The notes under the pieces are model-generated. The model worked only from the letters and a program-made list of their open reading frames with translations, was not told the origin of the DNA and made no database searches. A stretch of 64,000 nt of DNA from the NCBI RefSeq assembly GCF_025143825.1, contig NZ_CP083560.1, forward strand, positions 1,798,001 to 1,862,000, read 5' to 3'. Shown piece by piece: positions 37,998 through 47,361 of this stretch. Source of the DNA: Sulfitobacter sp. S223. GTDB taxonomy: Bacteria; Pseudomonadota; Alphaproteobacteria; Rhodobacterales; Rhodobacteraceae. Position numbers and translations under genes: made by a program. How positions within the stretch are numbered: the stretch's first letter is position 1; the number at the start of each line of letters is the position of its first letter.

Positions 37998-39210
37998 TGT
38001 CACAGCAATTCGTGCGGATTTCCCGATCCTGTCGCGGGAAGTGAACGGTAAGCCGTTGGTCTATCTGGATAACGGCGCTTCTGCGCAAAAGCCGAAGGTT
38101 GTCATTGATGCAATCACCAATGCCTATTCCTTTGAATATGCTAATGTTCATAGGGGGTTGCACTACCTTTCCAACCTTGCCACCGACAAATACGAGGCAG
38201 TGCGCGGCAAGGTGGCGGGATTTCTTAACGCGGCTTCCGAGGATGAGATCATCTTCAACTCTGGCACGACCGAAGGGATCAATATGGTTGCCTACGGCTG
38301 GGCGATGCCCCGCATGGAGGCAGGCGACGAGATTATTCTCAGCGTAATGGAGCACCATGCAAATATCGTGCCATGGCATTTCCTGCGCGAACGGCAGGGG
38401 GTGGTGATCAAATGGGTCGACGTGGATTCTACCGGCGCACTTGACCCTCAAGCGGTAATCGACGCGATCACACCACGCACCAAGCTTATTGCAATTACTC
38501 ATATGTCCAATGTGTTGGGGACTGTAGTTGATGTAAAATCAATAACCGCCGCTGCGCATGCCAAAGATGTTCCAGTGCTTGTAGACGGCTCTCAGGCGGC
38601 AGTGCACATGCCGGTGGACGTTCAGGATATTGACTGTGATTTTTACTGCGTGACGGGTCACAAGCTTTACGGGCCTTCCGGTTCCGGTGCGATCTATGTC
38701 AAAGCCGACCGTATGAATGAGATGCGACCGTTCATTGGCGGCGGTGACATGATCCGGGAGGTCACCAAAGACACTGTGATCTACAATGATGCACCGATGA
38801 AATTCGAGGCAGGCACGCCGGGTATTGTTCAGACCATCGGTCTGGGCGTGGCGCTTGATTATATGAAGGGTGTTGGGCTGGAAAATATCGCGGCCCACGA
38901 GGCAGCGCTGCGCGATTATGCCGTGACCAAACTGGCAGGGTTGAACTGGATTCAGGTGCAGGGCACCACGCCAGACAAGGGCGCGATCTTTAGCTTTACG
39001 ATGGACGGCGCTGCCCACGCGCATGACATCTCGACCATTTTGGATAAAAAGGGTGTTGCGGTGCGCGCTGGTCAACATTGTACCGGACCGCTGATGGAGC
39101 ATTTGGGCCTGAATGCGACCTGCCGTGCCTCTTTCGGAATGTATAATACCACGCATGAGATCGACACGTTGATCGAAGCGTTGGAACTGGCGCACGAACT
39201 TTTCGCGTGA
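37990..39210 (+). CDS. sufS: cysteine desulfurase SufS
   Basis: A 406-residue group II desulfurase. The PLP Lys is K225 in VTGHKLYGPSGSGAIYV and the catalytic Cys is C364 in RAGQHCTGPLMEHLG, the same position as in E. coli SufS. Starts MYDVTAIRADFPILSR. It needs a sulfur acceptor such as SufE, which is not visible next to it. It closes the operon; a tRNA gene follows after about 50 bases. Confidence 0.95.
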   Translation: MYDVTAIRADFPILSREVNGKPLVYLDNGASAQKPKVVIDAITNAYSFEYANVHRGLHYLSNLATDKYEAVRGKVAGFLNAASEDEIIFNSGTTEGINMVAYGWAMPRMEAGDEIILSVMEHHANIVPWHFLRERQGVVIKWVDVDSTGALDPQAVIDAITPRTKLIAITHMSNVLGTVVDVKSITAAAHAKDVPVLVDGSQAAVHMPVDVQDIDCDFYCVTGHKLYGPSGSGAIYVKADRMNEMRPFIGGGDMIREVTKDTVIYNDAPMKFEAGTPGIVQTIGLGVALDYMKGVGLENIAAHEAALRDYAVTKLAGLNWIQVQGTTPDKGAIFSFTMDGAAHAHDISTILDKKGVAVRAGQHCTGPLMEHLGLNATCRASFGMYNTTHEIDTLIEALELAHELFA

Positions 39211-39260
39211 CGGTTTTTTGAATTGCAGGGGCGGTTGGTTGCTACTATACCGCCCTCAGT

Positions 39261-39337
39261 GGACCCATAGCTCAGCTGGATAGAGCGCTGCCCTCCGAAG
39301 GCAGAGGTCGCTGGTTCGAATCCAGCTGGGTTCACCA
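39261..39337 (+). tRNA. tRNA-Arg (anticodon CCG)
   Basis: A 77-base cloverleaf with encoded CCA. The acceptor stem GGACCCA pairs with TGGGTTC (one G-U), the anticodon stem CTGCC with GGCAG, and loop CTCCGAA gives CCG. The T arm is CTGG-TTCGAAT-CCAG-like. A TATA-like TACTAT lies 13 bases upstream. Confidence 0.95.
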
Positions 39338-39408
39338 CTTTCCCTTTTGCGATGACATGCGTAACGTCCTGTAAAGCCAGCGATTGGTTGCACCAAAAGG
39401 AAGCGTTT

Positions 39409-41190
39409 ATGTCAGATTTCACCACCAGACCGGAGATCCGCGGCAGTTTTGGCGTGGTTACCTCCACCCATTGGATCGCGTCTGCTGTTGGCATGTCGAT
39501 GCTGGAAAAGGGCGGAAATGCATTTGACGCGGCTGTCGCCACTGCGTTGGTGCTGCAAGTGGTCGAACCGCATCTGAATGGTCCGGCTGGCGACATGCCC
39601 GCCATTTTCCATTCGGTCGAAACCGGTAAGACACAAGTGCTTTGCGCGCAAGGCGTAGCGCCCCAAGCGGCGACAATTGCGCATTATCATGAACAGGGTC
39701 TGACTTTGGTGCCCGGATCTGGGCTTTTGGCGACAGTGGTACCGGGGGCGTTTGACGGGTGGATGTTGATGCTGCGCGATCACGGCACGCTGTCGTTACA
39801 AGAGGTGATGCAGCCTGCAATCGACTATGCCAAAGATGGTCATCCTGTGCTGCCGCGCGTGGCTAATACCATCGCAGGCCTTGCCGGTTATTTCGCGGAA
39901 CACTGGCCCAGTTCGGCGGCGGTTTGGGCGCCGGATGGCGCTGCGCCGGCCCCTCACGCAATGTTCAAGAACCCCGATCTTGCAGCAACTTACGCCAGAT
40001 TGGCGCATAGCGAAGGTGCCATACGTGAAGAGCAGATTGATGCTGCGCGCGCGGCGTGGCGCGAAGGTTTTGTCGCTGAAGCGATCTTTGACTATTTGAA
40101 AGACGCTTGCGTGATGGATGTCTCCAAGCAGGCACATAGGGGCGTGCTTGCCCCCCGTGACATGGCTGACTGGGAAGCGACCTATGAAGACACGTTAAGC
40201 TATGAATACCACGGTTGGACAGTTCACAAGACCCACGCCTGGAGTCAGGGGCCGGTTATGTTGCAGGCGCTGGCGATCCTCAAAGGCTTTGATCTGGGGG
40301 CGATGGACCCGATGGGGGCCGAGTTCACCCATACTGTCATTGAGGCGATGAAGCTCGCCTATGCGGACAGGGAGGCCTATTACGGCGATCCGGCCCAGAG
40401 CGATATCCCGATGGAACACCTGCTGAGTGATTCCTATTGCGATGCGCGGCGCAGCTTGATCACATCTCGGGCTTCGCTTGAACAGCGTCCCGGTCGCGTG
40501 CCTGGGTTCGAACATCTGGCGGAGCGTTACATCGAAAGGGCGGCTCGCGACTTTGACGTGGGCGAGGTGGCAGCGCAGGAACCGACAATGTCCCACCTCA
40601 CGGAAAAGCGTGGGGATACCGTGCATCTTGATGTGATCGACCGCTGGGGAAATATGGTCAGCGCCACACCGTCGGGCGGCTGGCTGCAAAGCAATCCGGT
40701 GATCCCCGGCCTTGGCTTCGCGCTGAACAGCCGCGCACAGATGTTCTGGCTGGAGGAGGGCCTACCGACTTCGCTGGCACCGGGGCGCAGACCGCGCACC
40801 ACGCTGACGCCCAGTCTTGCGGAAAAGGATGGCACGCAGCTGGTTTTCGGCACACCGGGGGGGGACCAGCAGGACCAATGGCAGCTGATCTGGTTCTTAC
40901 GTTTTGTCCATCACGGGCTGGGTCTGCAGGAAGGCATGGACGCGCCCTTGTTTCATTCGATGCATTTTCAGGGATCGTTCTTTCCGCGTGAGGTCCGCAC
41001 AGGAGAGATGATGATTGAACCAAATGTTGGTGAGGTGGTGATCGCTGATCTACGTGCACGCGGCCACATTGTAACCGTGGCAGAACCGTGGAGCGTGGGC
41101 CGGTTGACTGCCGCCATGCGCAGCCCCGACGGGGTGATGCGTGCCGCAGCCACGCCGCGTTTAATGCAAGCCTACGCCATTGGCAGATAG
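39409..41190 (+). CDS. gamma-glutamyltransferase-family protein
   Basis: A 593-residue Ntn-hydrolase precursor that should self-cleave. The likely nucleophile is Thr404 in KRGDTVHLDVIDRWGNMVSA, with the following SATPSGGWLQSN region forming the substrate site. No signal peptide is seen, so it appears cytoplasmic, unlike E. coli GGT. Such cytoplasmic homologues include acylases and hydrolases of gamma-glutamyl compounds. AAAAGGAAG precedes the ATG. An acetamidase/formamidase-family gene follows after 12 bases, so they may degrade the same amide. Confidence 0.85.
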   Translation: MSDFTTRPEIRGSFGVVTSTHWIASAVGMSMLEKGGNAFDAAVATALVLQVVEPHLNGPAGDMPAIFHSVETGKTQVLCAQGVAPQAATIAHYHEQGLTLVPGSGLLATVVPGAFDGWMLMLRDHGTLSLQEVMQPAIDYAKDGHPVLPRVANTIAGLAGYFAEHWPSSAAVWAPDGAAPAPHAMFKNPDLAATYARLAHSEGAIREEQIDAARAAWREGFVAEAIFDYLKDACVMDVSKQAHRGVLAPRDMADWEATYEDTLSYEYHGWTVHKTHAWSQGPVMLQALAILKGFDLGAMDPMGAEFTHTVIEAMKLAYADREAYYGDPAQSDIPMEHLLSDSYCDARRSLITSRASLEQRPGRVPGFEHLAERYIERAARDFDVGEVAAQEPTMSHLTEKRGDTVHLDVIDRWGNMVSATPSGGWLQSNPVIPGLGFALNSRAQMFWLEEGLPTSLAPGRRPRTTLTPSLAEKDGTQLVFGTPGGDQQDQWQLIWFLRFVHHGLGLQEGMDAPLFHSMHFQGSFFPREVRTGEMMIEPNVGEVVIADLRARGHIVTVAEPWSVGRLTAAMRSPDGVMRAAATPRLMQAYAIGR

Positions 41191-41202
41191 GGAAGTGATG
41201 CG

Positions 41203-42126
41203 ATGCTGATCGAAGCCGGACCAGATACCTGTCATTGGGGCTTTTTCGATGCGGGCCTTGAACCTGTGGCGACAGTGGAAAGTGGTGATGAGGTCACGAT
41301 CAATACCGTGAGTGGCGGACCCCAAGTGCTGCCACCCGAGGGGTTCCATATCCCACCCGAATTGCTGGAGATCCACGCCGGCGGACAGCCCGGTATGCCC
41401 GGTCATATCCTGACCGGTCCGGTGGCCGTTGCAGGCGCGCAGGCCGGCGATGTTTTGCAGGTGGACATCCTTGATGTGCAGCTGCGGCAGGACTGGGGCT
41501 ATAACGTGGTACGCCCTTTGGCTGGCACGCTTCCGCTTGATTTCGACGAAACACATCTGAGCATTCTGCCACTTGACGCGCAGAAAGGGGAGGCAACGAT
41601 GCCATGGGGGTTAAAGCTCTCGCTGGCGCCATTTTTCGGCGTCATGGCCGTGGCACCACCGCCTGCGTGGGGACGCATTTCAACGATTGAGCCGCGCGCC
41701 CATGGCGGCAATCTGGATAACAAAGAGCTGGTGGCGGGCAGCACGCTTTATCTGCCGGTCCATGTAGATGGGGCGTTATTTTCTTGCGGAGACGGGCACG
41801 GTGCGCAAGGCGATGGCGAGGTTTGCGTGACAGCTATTGAAACCGCGTTACAGGGGCGTTTTAGATTGACCCTGCGCCGAGACATGGATGTCACCTATCC
41901 TGAGGCAGAGACGTCTACGCATATCATCACAATGGGTATGCACGCGGACCTTGATCAATGCGTTGAGATTGCGTTGCGCCGGATGATCACTGTTGTCGCT
42001 GCGCGGGCAGGGATCAGCCGTGCACAAGCCTATATGCTGTGTTCACTGGCCGGTGATCTGCGGATTACCCAAACGGTAAACCGTGAAAAGGGCGTTCATA
42101 TGATGCTCGCCAAAAATCTGCTTTAG
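41203..42126 (+). CDS. acetamidase/formamidase family protein
   Basis: A 307-residue beta-rich amidase (FmdA/AmdA family). Landmarks are HWGFFDAG near the start, GPVAVAGAQAGDVLQVDILD, the central ARRIGT-like segment replaced by IEPRAHGGNLDNKELVAGS, and YLPVHVDGALFSCGDGHGAQ, whose Asp/His residues bind metal. It hydrolyses short aliphatic amides in characterised members; the substrate here is unknown. It is the second gene of a pair with the gamma-glutamyltransferase-like enzyme and ends at a terminator. Confidence 0.87.
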   Translation: MLIEAGPDTCHWGFFDAGLEPVATVESGDEVTINTVSGGPQVLPPEGFHIPPELLEIHAGGQPGMPGHILTGPVAVAGAQAGDVLQVDILDVQLRQDWGYNVVRPLAGTLPLDFDETHLSILPLDAQKGEATMPWGLKLSLAPFFGVMAVAPPPAWGRISTIEPRAHGGNLDNKELVAGSTLYLPVHVDGALFSCGDGHGAQGDGEVCVTAIETALQGRFRLTLRRDMDVTYPEAETSTHIITMGMHADLDQCVEIALRRMITVVAARAGISRAQAYMLCSLAGDLRITQTVNREKGVHMMLAKNLL

Positions 42127-42135
42127 AATAGAAAA

Positions 42136-42158
42136 GGGGCAGCGAAATACGCTGCCCC
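42136..42158. terminator. rho-independent terminator between convergent genes
   Basis: GGGGCAGCG and CGCTGCCCC form a nine-pair stem with an AAATA loop. On the minus strand it is followed by TTTTC, so it best terminates the methyltransferase operon, but it can stop the amidase transcript as well. Confidence 0.75.
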
Positions 42159-42179
42159 TAGGTCGATGTTTATCTAGGG

Positions 42180-43259
42180 TTAGCCCCGGCGGCGGCCACC
42201 GGTGCGTCCGGCGCGGCCACGGCCTTCTTGGCCTGCTTTTGGTGCAACCTTGTTGAACTTGATCCAGTCGCCGCCGTGGGGGTCACGGTCAAACAGGAAG
42301 TTGGCGGCGCGAATGGCCTCCATCTCTTTGCCCGGACGCGGCAGCGTCGAACCCATTCCAAACAGATTCACAAATACTTCGTCATCCATGCCTTCGGGCA
42401 GGATCAGACCAAGGGCGGCAAGCTCTGCTTTTTTCTCTGCAATTTTGGCTGCATTAACGGGCAGTGCCACAGGGTTCATGATGGCCGATGTCATACCTGC
42501 GCCCATGGCCATTGGCAGGAAGGCATTGTTGATGCCGTGACGGTTGGGCAGGCCAAAGCTGATGTTGGATGCGCCACAGGTTGTGTTTACACCCAGCTCT
42601 TCGCGCAGGCGGCGCACAAGGGTAAAGACCTGATGACCGGCAGTCGCCATCGCGCCAATCGGCATGACCAGTGGATCGACAACGATGTCATGGGCTGGAA
42701 TGCCAAAATCAGCCGCACGTTCAACAATCTTTTTGGCCACGGCAAAGCGCACATCGGGGTCTTCGGAAATGCCGGTGTCATCGTTCGAGATCGCTACAAC
42801 CGGCACATTGTATTTTTTGACCAGTGGCAGCACCAGCTCAAGTCGTTCTTCTTCGCCTGTGACAGAGTTCAGCAGCGGGCGGCCTTCGCAAGCCTCAAGA
42901 CCGTTTTCAAGCGCGCCAGGAACCGAGCTGTCGATGCAGATCGGGCAATCAGTCACGGCTTGCACGCGCTTGATCATTTCCGGCATCAACATCGGCTCGA
43001 CAAAGTTGTTGTCGGCATAGCGGGGGTCTTCTGCCATCTTGTTGGAAAAGACGGCGCCAGAGTTCACGTCTAGAATGTTTGCACCGGCAGCCACCTGCGC
43101 AATAGCATCTGCTTCAACACGGGAGAAATCGCCACGCTCAAGCTCTTCGGCAAGTATCTTGCGGCCTGTCGGATTGATCCGCTCTCCGATGACGCAGAAC
43201 GGCTGGTCAAAGCCGATGATGGCGGTTTTTGTTTTGGATTCGACGATCGTTCTGGTCAT
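42180..43259 (-). CDS. methyltetrahydrofolate:corrinoid methyltransferase (pterin-binding part of split methionine synthase)
   Basis: A 359-residue TIM-barrel protein of the pterin-binding family, corresponding to the methyl-THF domain of MetH. Seen are FCVIGERINPTGRKILAEEL, the ANILDVNSGAVFSN strand, CIDSSVPGALENGL and the methyl-THF site CGASNISFGLPNRHGIN. In Rhodobacterales the homocysteine, cobalamin and pterin parts of MetH are separate genes; this fits the pterin part. The C-terminus is a basic Gly-Arg tail (GRAGRTGGRRRG) that echoes the tail of the RACo-like activator at 8753. It is the last of three minus-strand genes. Confidence 0.87.
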   Translation of the reverse strand: MTRTIVESKTKTAIIGFDQPFCVIGERINPTGRKILAEELERGDFSRVEADAIAQVAAGANILDVNSGAVFSNKMAEDPRYADNNFVEPMLMPEMIKRVQAVTDCPICIDSSVPGALENGLEACEGRPLLNSVTGEEERLELVLPLVKKYNVPVVAISNDDTGISEDPDVRFAVAKKIVERAADFGIPAHDIVVDPLVMPIGAMATAGHQVFTLVRRLREELGVNTTCGASNISFGLPNRHGINNAFLPMAMGAGMTSAIMNPVALPVNAAKIAEKKAELAALGLILPEGMDDEVFVNLFGMGSTLPRPGKEMEAIRAANFLFDRDPHGGDWIKFNKVAPKAGQEGRGRAGRTGGRRRG

Positions 43260-43271
43260 GTTTAGTCCTAT

Positions 43272-44198
43272 TTATCCGGCGTTTGCAGGGACAGCGGAAT
43301 CGCCGCCATGTTTGTGCGCCCATGTGGCGTTGGTCTTGATCCCGCCAAGCGGGAAGAAATGCACATGAGAGATGTTGAAGTCGGGGTTGGCGGCTTTGTG
43401 GGCAGCCAATTCGCGCAGCACGTCTGTCGGCTCGTAGGGCAGCAGCAGCTTGGTCACATCCATCGCGCGCTTCTGGAGTACTTTGAGCGATGGGCCGACG
43501 CCGCAGGCGATGGCGAATTTGATCAGCGTTTGCAGTTTTGCAGGTCCTGCAATGCCGATGTGGACGGGCAGGGTGATCCCGGCGTCGCGCAGGCTGTCGG
43601 CCCAGGCAATGATTGGCTTCGCTTCAAAAGCGAACTGCGTTGCAATCGCCATCTTTGCGTCCGTGCGCGTCTGGAAATCGTTTTTCCAGCGCAGGGCAGC
43701 ATCGACATTGGCTGTGCCTGATGCGTCGATGTCGCGGTTGCCTTCCGGGTGTCCCGCGACATGCAGGCGGGTGAAGCCTGCTTTGTCAAACAGACCGGTC
43801 TCCATCAGTTGCATACTGTCAGAGAATTCACCGCAAGGGCTCGCAACTCCGCCGGCCAGTAGCAATGCCTGCTTTACGTTTGCTTCTCCCTGATAGCGTG
43901 CAATCCAGTCCGCAAGGGTGGCGCGGTCTTTGATGATACGGGCCGGGAAGTGCGGCATGACGGAATATCCATCGTCATTCAAACGCTTGGCCGTCGCGAC
44001 CATGTCTTCGATGGGCGTGCCTTCGATATGTGCGATATAGACGCGGGTGCCTTCGGGCAAAAGCGCGCGAAAGTCTTCGACCTTCTCTGCTGTGCGGGGC
44101 ATAACTTCGATAGAGAAGTCTTTGAGAAAGCTCACGATTTCGGGATTAACCCCTTCATCGGCAGGCTCTGACTTTTTGCGGAAATTCAATAGTGCCAT
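43272..44198 (-). CDS. methylenetetrahydrofolate reductase
   Basis: A 308-residue MetF-type flavin enzyme that makes 5-methyl-THF for the adjacent methyltransferase. Folate/FAD-site segments include SIEVMPRTAEKVEDFRALLP, LLLAGGVASPCGEFSDS and LHVAGHPEGNRDID, and the end FNISHVHFFPLGGIKTN. It is a diverged form compared with E. coli MetF. GGAAGGAG lies before the ATG of MALLNFRKKSEP, which I prefer to an in-frame start 19 codons earlier. It is co-transcribed with both neighbours. Confidence 0.85.
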   Translation of the reverse strand: MALLNFRKKSEPADEGVNPEIVSFLKDFSIEVMPRTAEKVEDFRALLPEGTRVYIAHIEGTPIEDMVATAKRLNDDGYSVMPHFPARIIKDRATLADWIARYQGEANVKQALLLAGGVASPCGEFSDSMQLMETGLFDKAGFTRLHVAGHPEGNRDIDASGTANVDAALRWKNDFQTRTDAKMAIATQFAFEAKPIIAWADSLRDAGITLPVHIGIAGPAKLQTLIKFAIACGVGPSLKVLQKRAMDVTKLLLPYEPTDVLRELAAHKAANPDFNISHVHFFPLGGIKTNATWAHKHGGDSAVPANAG

Positions 44199-44232
44199 GC
44201 GCAGGCTCCTTCCAAAATCGAAACGCGGGCGA

Positions 44233-44529
44233 TCAGGCCCAGCCATCGTTTGCAATCAATGATTTGATACGGTCGCGATCGTACTCTTGGTCCAGACGGG
44301 CAGCTTCGGCATCGGCCGCGGCAGCGTCATCACCTTCAACGGTATAAGGGTCTGCTTTGCGCCATTCGGCCAGATAGGCATCGGTATCTTCCGCGCCAAC
44401 CTTCATGGCAGCGCGGTCAATCGCCTGCTCAAAGCGTTCCGGAAGAATGCGCTTTTCGCCGCGCCGACCTTTGCCGACGATGACCTGCGCGGGAATATCC
44501 CGCCAGTAGACCACAACCACTTCAGCCAT
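44233..44529 (-). CDS. 'virulence factor' family protein (small, one-carbon cluster)
   Basis: A 98-residue acidic protein starting MAEVVVVYWRDIPAQVIVGK, the hallmark of a family labelled 'virulence factor' (PF13769) in databases. In Rhodobacteraceae and rhizobia it is regularly next to methylene-THF reductase and the pterin methyltransferase, as here, so a role in folate-dependent methyl transfer is more likely than virulence. GGAGGAA precedes the chosen ATG; another in-frame ATG lies five codons upstream. It is first in the three-gene operon. Confidence 0.75.
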   Translation of the reverse strand: MAEVVVVYWRDIPAQVIVGKGRRGEKRILPERFEQAIDRAAMKVGAEDTDAYLAEWRKADPYTVEGDDAAAADAEAARLDQEYDRDRIKSLIANDGWA

Positions 44530-44793
44530 GCGCGATTCCTCCAACCTGCATTACGTTTCAATCTCTCTAGCGGATGGGGGGCACTGCACGAATGTCGTTT
44601 TCGACAATAACGGCACCATCCGCGACCTTTGTATATCCCACGGCACTTGGTGCCGCGAGGGGTGCGAATGCCCATTCCCCGCATGAAGATCATGCGCTTG
44701 ATTAAAATCGGTGGTCTTTGTCGCTCGCGGGTGCTTGCGCCAGAGCCGCGCAAGACGTATCGTGGGGACAACTCGTAATGAAAGGCGCATACC

Positions 44794-45915
44794 ATGGCGC
44801 CAAAGCGCTCCAAAGGTGCGGGCGCGCTCGAACAAACAAAACCGACGGTTCTGAGCCCCGCGCCAGTTTCGTCCAGATCGAACGACCTATATGCGGCCCT
44901 TGATCTGGGCACAAATAGCTGTCGCATGTTGATTGCCCAACCAAAGGGCGGTGGTTTTCATGTGGTGGATAGTTTCTCGAAATCCGTCCAGCTTGGCGCG
45001 GGGCTTGAGAAGACCGGGCGATTGTCGCGCGGATCAATGACGCGTACCATTCAGGCATTGCGCATCTGCCAGCAAAAACTCCGCCGCAATAAAGTCAAAC
45101 GCATGCGCCTTGTCGCAACCGAGGCCTGCCGCCGCGCCATTAACGGTGATGATTTTATGCGCCGCGTGACCCGTGAAACGGGGTTGCGTCTGGACATTAT
45201 CGCGCCAGAGCAGGAAGCCCAGCTTGCTGTGATCTCTTGCGCGCCCTTGGTCAGTCCGAAAACGGAAAACCTGCTGGTAGTGGACATCGGTGGCGGATCG
45301 ACCGAATTAGTCTGGATCGACATCTCTAAAGTGCCCAAGCGGGACCGTGCCCAATCGATCATGCGGCTGCATAATGGATTTGTGCAAGCCCCGACCGATA
45401 TTCCGGCCGCGCGGGTGGTTGACTGGATCAGTGTGCCGCTGGGGGTGGCGACGCTGCGCGACCAGTTCTCTGACGTAGAAGATGATGCAGCGCGCTTTGC
45501 GTTAATGAGCTGGTTTTTTGAAGAGAACCTGACCGACTTTACTCCCTATCAATCCGCACAACCGCAAGAACGGTTTCAGATTGTTGGAACGTCGGGTACA
45601 GTCACGACAGTGGCGGCAAGCCATTTGGGCTTGCGCCGATATGACCGGACCAAAGTGGACGGGCTGCGCATGACCAGCCAGCAGATTGACAAGGTGATTC
45701 ACAAATACCTCGCCATGGGGCCAGAGGGCAGGCGGGTTGATCCGTGCATCGGGCACGACCGCTCTGCGCTGATTATGTCAGGCGCTGCCATCTTGCAGGC
45801 GCTGATGCGCTGTTGGCCGACAGACCGGCTAAGCGTTGCGGATCGCGGTCTACGCGAAGGCCTTTTATATGCACAAATGAGCGCGGACGGCGTGCTTGAA
45901 GAAGGAACATTCTGA
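44794..45915 (+). CDS. Ppx/GppA family exopolyphosphatase/pppGpp phosphohydrolase
   Basis: A 373-residue ASKHA-fold phosphatase. The phosphate loops appear as [18 protein letters not shown] and [31 protein letters not shown] follows. Members degrade polyphosphate or pppGpp. The N-terminal 30 residues before the fold are basic and low-complexity. rlmE starts within its stop codon. Confidence 0.88.
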   Translation: MAPKRSKGAGALEQTKPTVLSPAPVSSRSNDLYAALDLGTNSCRMLIAQPKGGGFHVVDSFSKSVQLGAGLEKTGRLSRGSMTRTIQALRICQQKLRRNKVKRMRLVATEACRRAINGDDFMRRVTRETGLRLDIIAPEQEAQLAVISCAPLVSPKTENLLVVDIGGGSTELVWIDISKVPKRDRAQSIMRLHNGFVQAPTDIPAARVVDWISVPLGVATLRDQFSDVEDDAARFALMSWFFEENLTDFTPYQSAQPQERFQIVGTSGTVTTVAASHLGLRRYDRTKVDGLRMTSQQIDKVIHKYLAMGPEGRRVDPCIGHDRSALIMSGAAILQALMRCWPTDRLSVADRGLREGLLYAQMSADGVLEEGTF

Positions 45916-46658
45916 TGGGCAAGACGCCGACAGGAAAGAATATATCAGGGCGCGGACAGCGTGACCTTAAGGTAAAAGTGAAATCTGCGCGCGGACGCAA
46001 GCTTAGTTCGACCCGCTGGTTGCAGCGGCAGTTGAACGATCCGTATGTCAAACGCGCCAAGGCCGAAGGCTATCGCGGGCGCGCGGCATTCAAGATTATG
46101 GAGCTTGACGACAAGTACCGGTTCTTGGTCCCGGGCGCACGGATTGTTGACTTAGGGGCTGCTCCGGGCGGCTGGTGTCAGGTGGCGGTCAAACGCTGCA
46201 ACGTACTGGGTGAAAAAGGCGGCAAATCGCGCGGCACCATTCTGGCTGTAGACTTGCAAGAAATGGAGCCGATTGCCGGCTGCGAGATTCACCAGCTTGA
46301 TTTCATGGAAGACGACGCGGACCTGAAGGTTAAGGAATGGCTGGGTGGTCGTGCGGATGTGGTTATGTCCGACATGGCGGCTGCATCTTCGGGCCACAAA
46401 CAGACCGACCACAACCGCATCATCGCTTTGTGCGAAGCGGCGGCCTATTTCGCCTTTGACGTGCTGGACGAGGGCGGCACATTTGTGGCCAAAGTTCTGG
46501 CTGGCGGCGCGGAGGGTGAACTGCAACAGCTGCTTAAGAAGCGCTTTCGCAAGGTTGCCAACTACAAACCGCCGTCGAGCCGTCAGGACAGTTCGGAGAA
46601 GTTCGTCGTTGCGATCGGCTTTAAGGCCGATGATGCGGAGCCGCCAGAGGCAGAGTGA
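45915..46658 (+). CDS. rlmE: 23S rRNA (uridine2552-2'-O)-methyltransferase RlmE (RrmJ/FtsJ)
   Basis: A 247-residue SAM enzyme. The SAM loop is [17 protein letters not shown], and the K-D-K-E catalytic set is visible in [35 protein letters not shown] and [11 protein letters not shown]. The N-terminal 40 residues are basic, as in alphaproteobacterial members. It methylates U2552 in the A loop during 50S maturation. Its ATG overlaps the stop of ppx/gppA (TGATG). Confidence 0.93.
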   Translation: MGKTPTGKNISGRGQRDLKVKVKSARGRKLSSTRWLQRQLNDPYVKRAKAEGYRGRAAFKIMELDDKYRFLVPGARIVDLGAAPGGWCQVAVKRCNVLGEKGGKSRGTILAVDLQEMEPIAGCEIHQLDFMEDDADLKVKEWLGGRADVVMSDMAAASSGHKQTDHNRIIALCEAAAYFAFDVLDEGGTFVAKVLAGGAEGELQQLLKKRFRKVANYKPPSSRQDSSEKFVVAIGFKADDAEPPEAE

Positions 46659-47361
46659 TTTTGCGGGATCGGACGGGTCGATACGGTTCTCTTGGTGCGA
46701 TTTGACGCAGCATATTGACGGTCATAACGATAGTGTCGGCCGCATAGCTTGCGCGCTTTCGTACTTCTTAAATGACTAGGCGACCAAGTTGATCAAGAGC
46801 GCGCCTGTCACGCTGTTGGAGGCAATTGAAATTCATTGCATGGGCATCAGACGACATTGCTTTATAGCGACAGCTAGGTGTCCATGAAGGGCAAATTCAA
46901 TGATACCTCTGCTGTAAGGAGGTTCTCCGGAACTATCGTGCCATGGCTGAAGTGGCGCGGTTCATGTGAAACAAGAATCCGCGCCAAGAAGTCGAATTCC
47001 GATAGAGAAAAATCTTCTACTACCGACGGAGCCTATACTCAGCATAGTGTGATAGTGTGGGGCGATGTCCTGTCGTGATTGGGGATATAGAGATTATGCC
47101 AACACTTACGGTGCAGTAGTAAAGTGATACTGGTCGAAAGACTTAAGCTTAAGGAAGGGACTGGGTTGCTCAATGCAAATTGCGCAAAGTCTATTTGGGT
47201 GCCATAGGAATATTTTGGTCAAAGCAGTCCGTCTATCTTCCATCTGTGCAATGATGAAGGATCTGTTGGAGCAGTCAGCGATGCGTGTCTCAATGTATGG
47301 AAAAGGCCGCTTTCCGGATTCCCGGGATCAGCTGGCAAATGAATTTCTGACATACGGACGA
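46659..47361. other. 703-bp gap without a supported gene
   Basis: Two plus-strand frames of about 65 codons (46878-47078 and 47173-47367) exist, but their peptides show no known family and codon use is irregular. No tRNA, cloverleaf or strong terminator is seen. Composition is closer to A+T-rich accessory DNA. It separates core RNA-processing genes from the unusual sensor/fusion locus and may be an insertion boundary. Confidence 0.4.
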
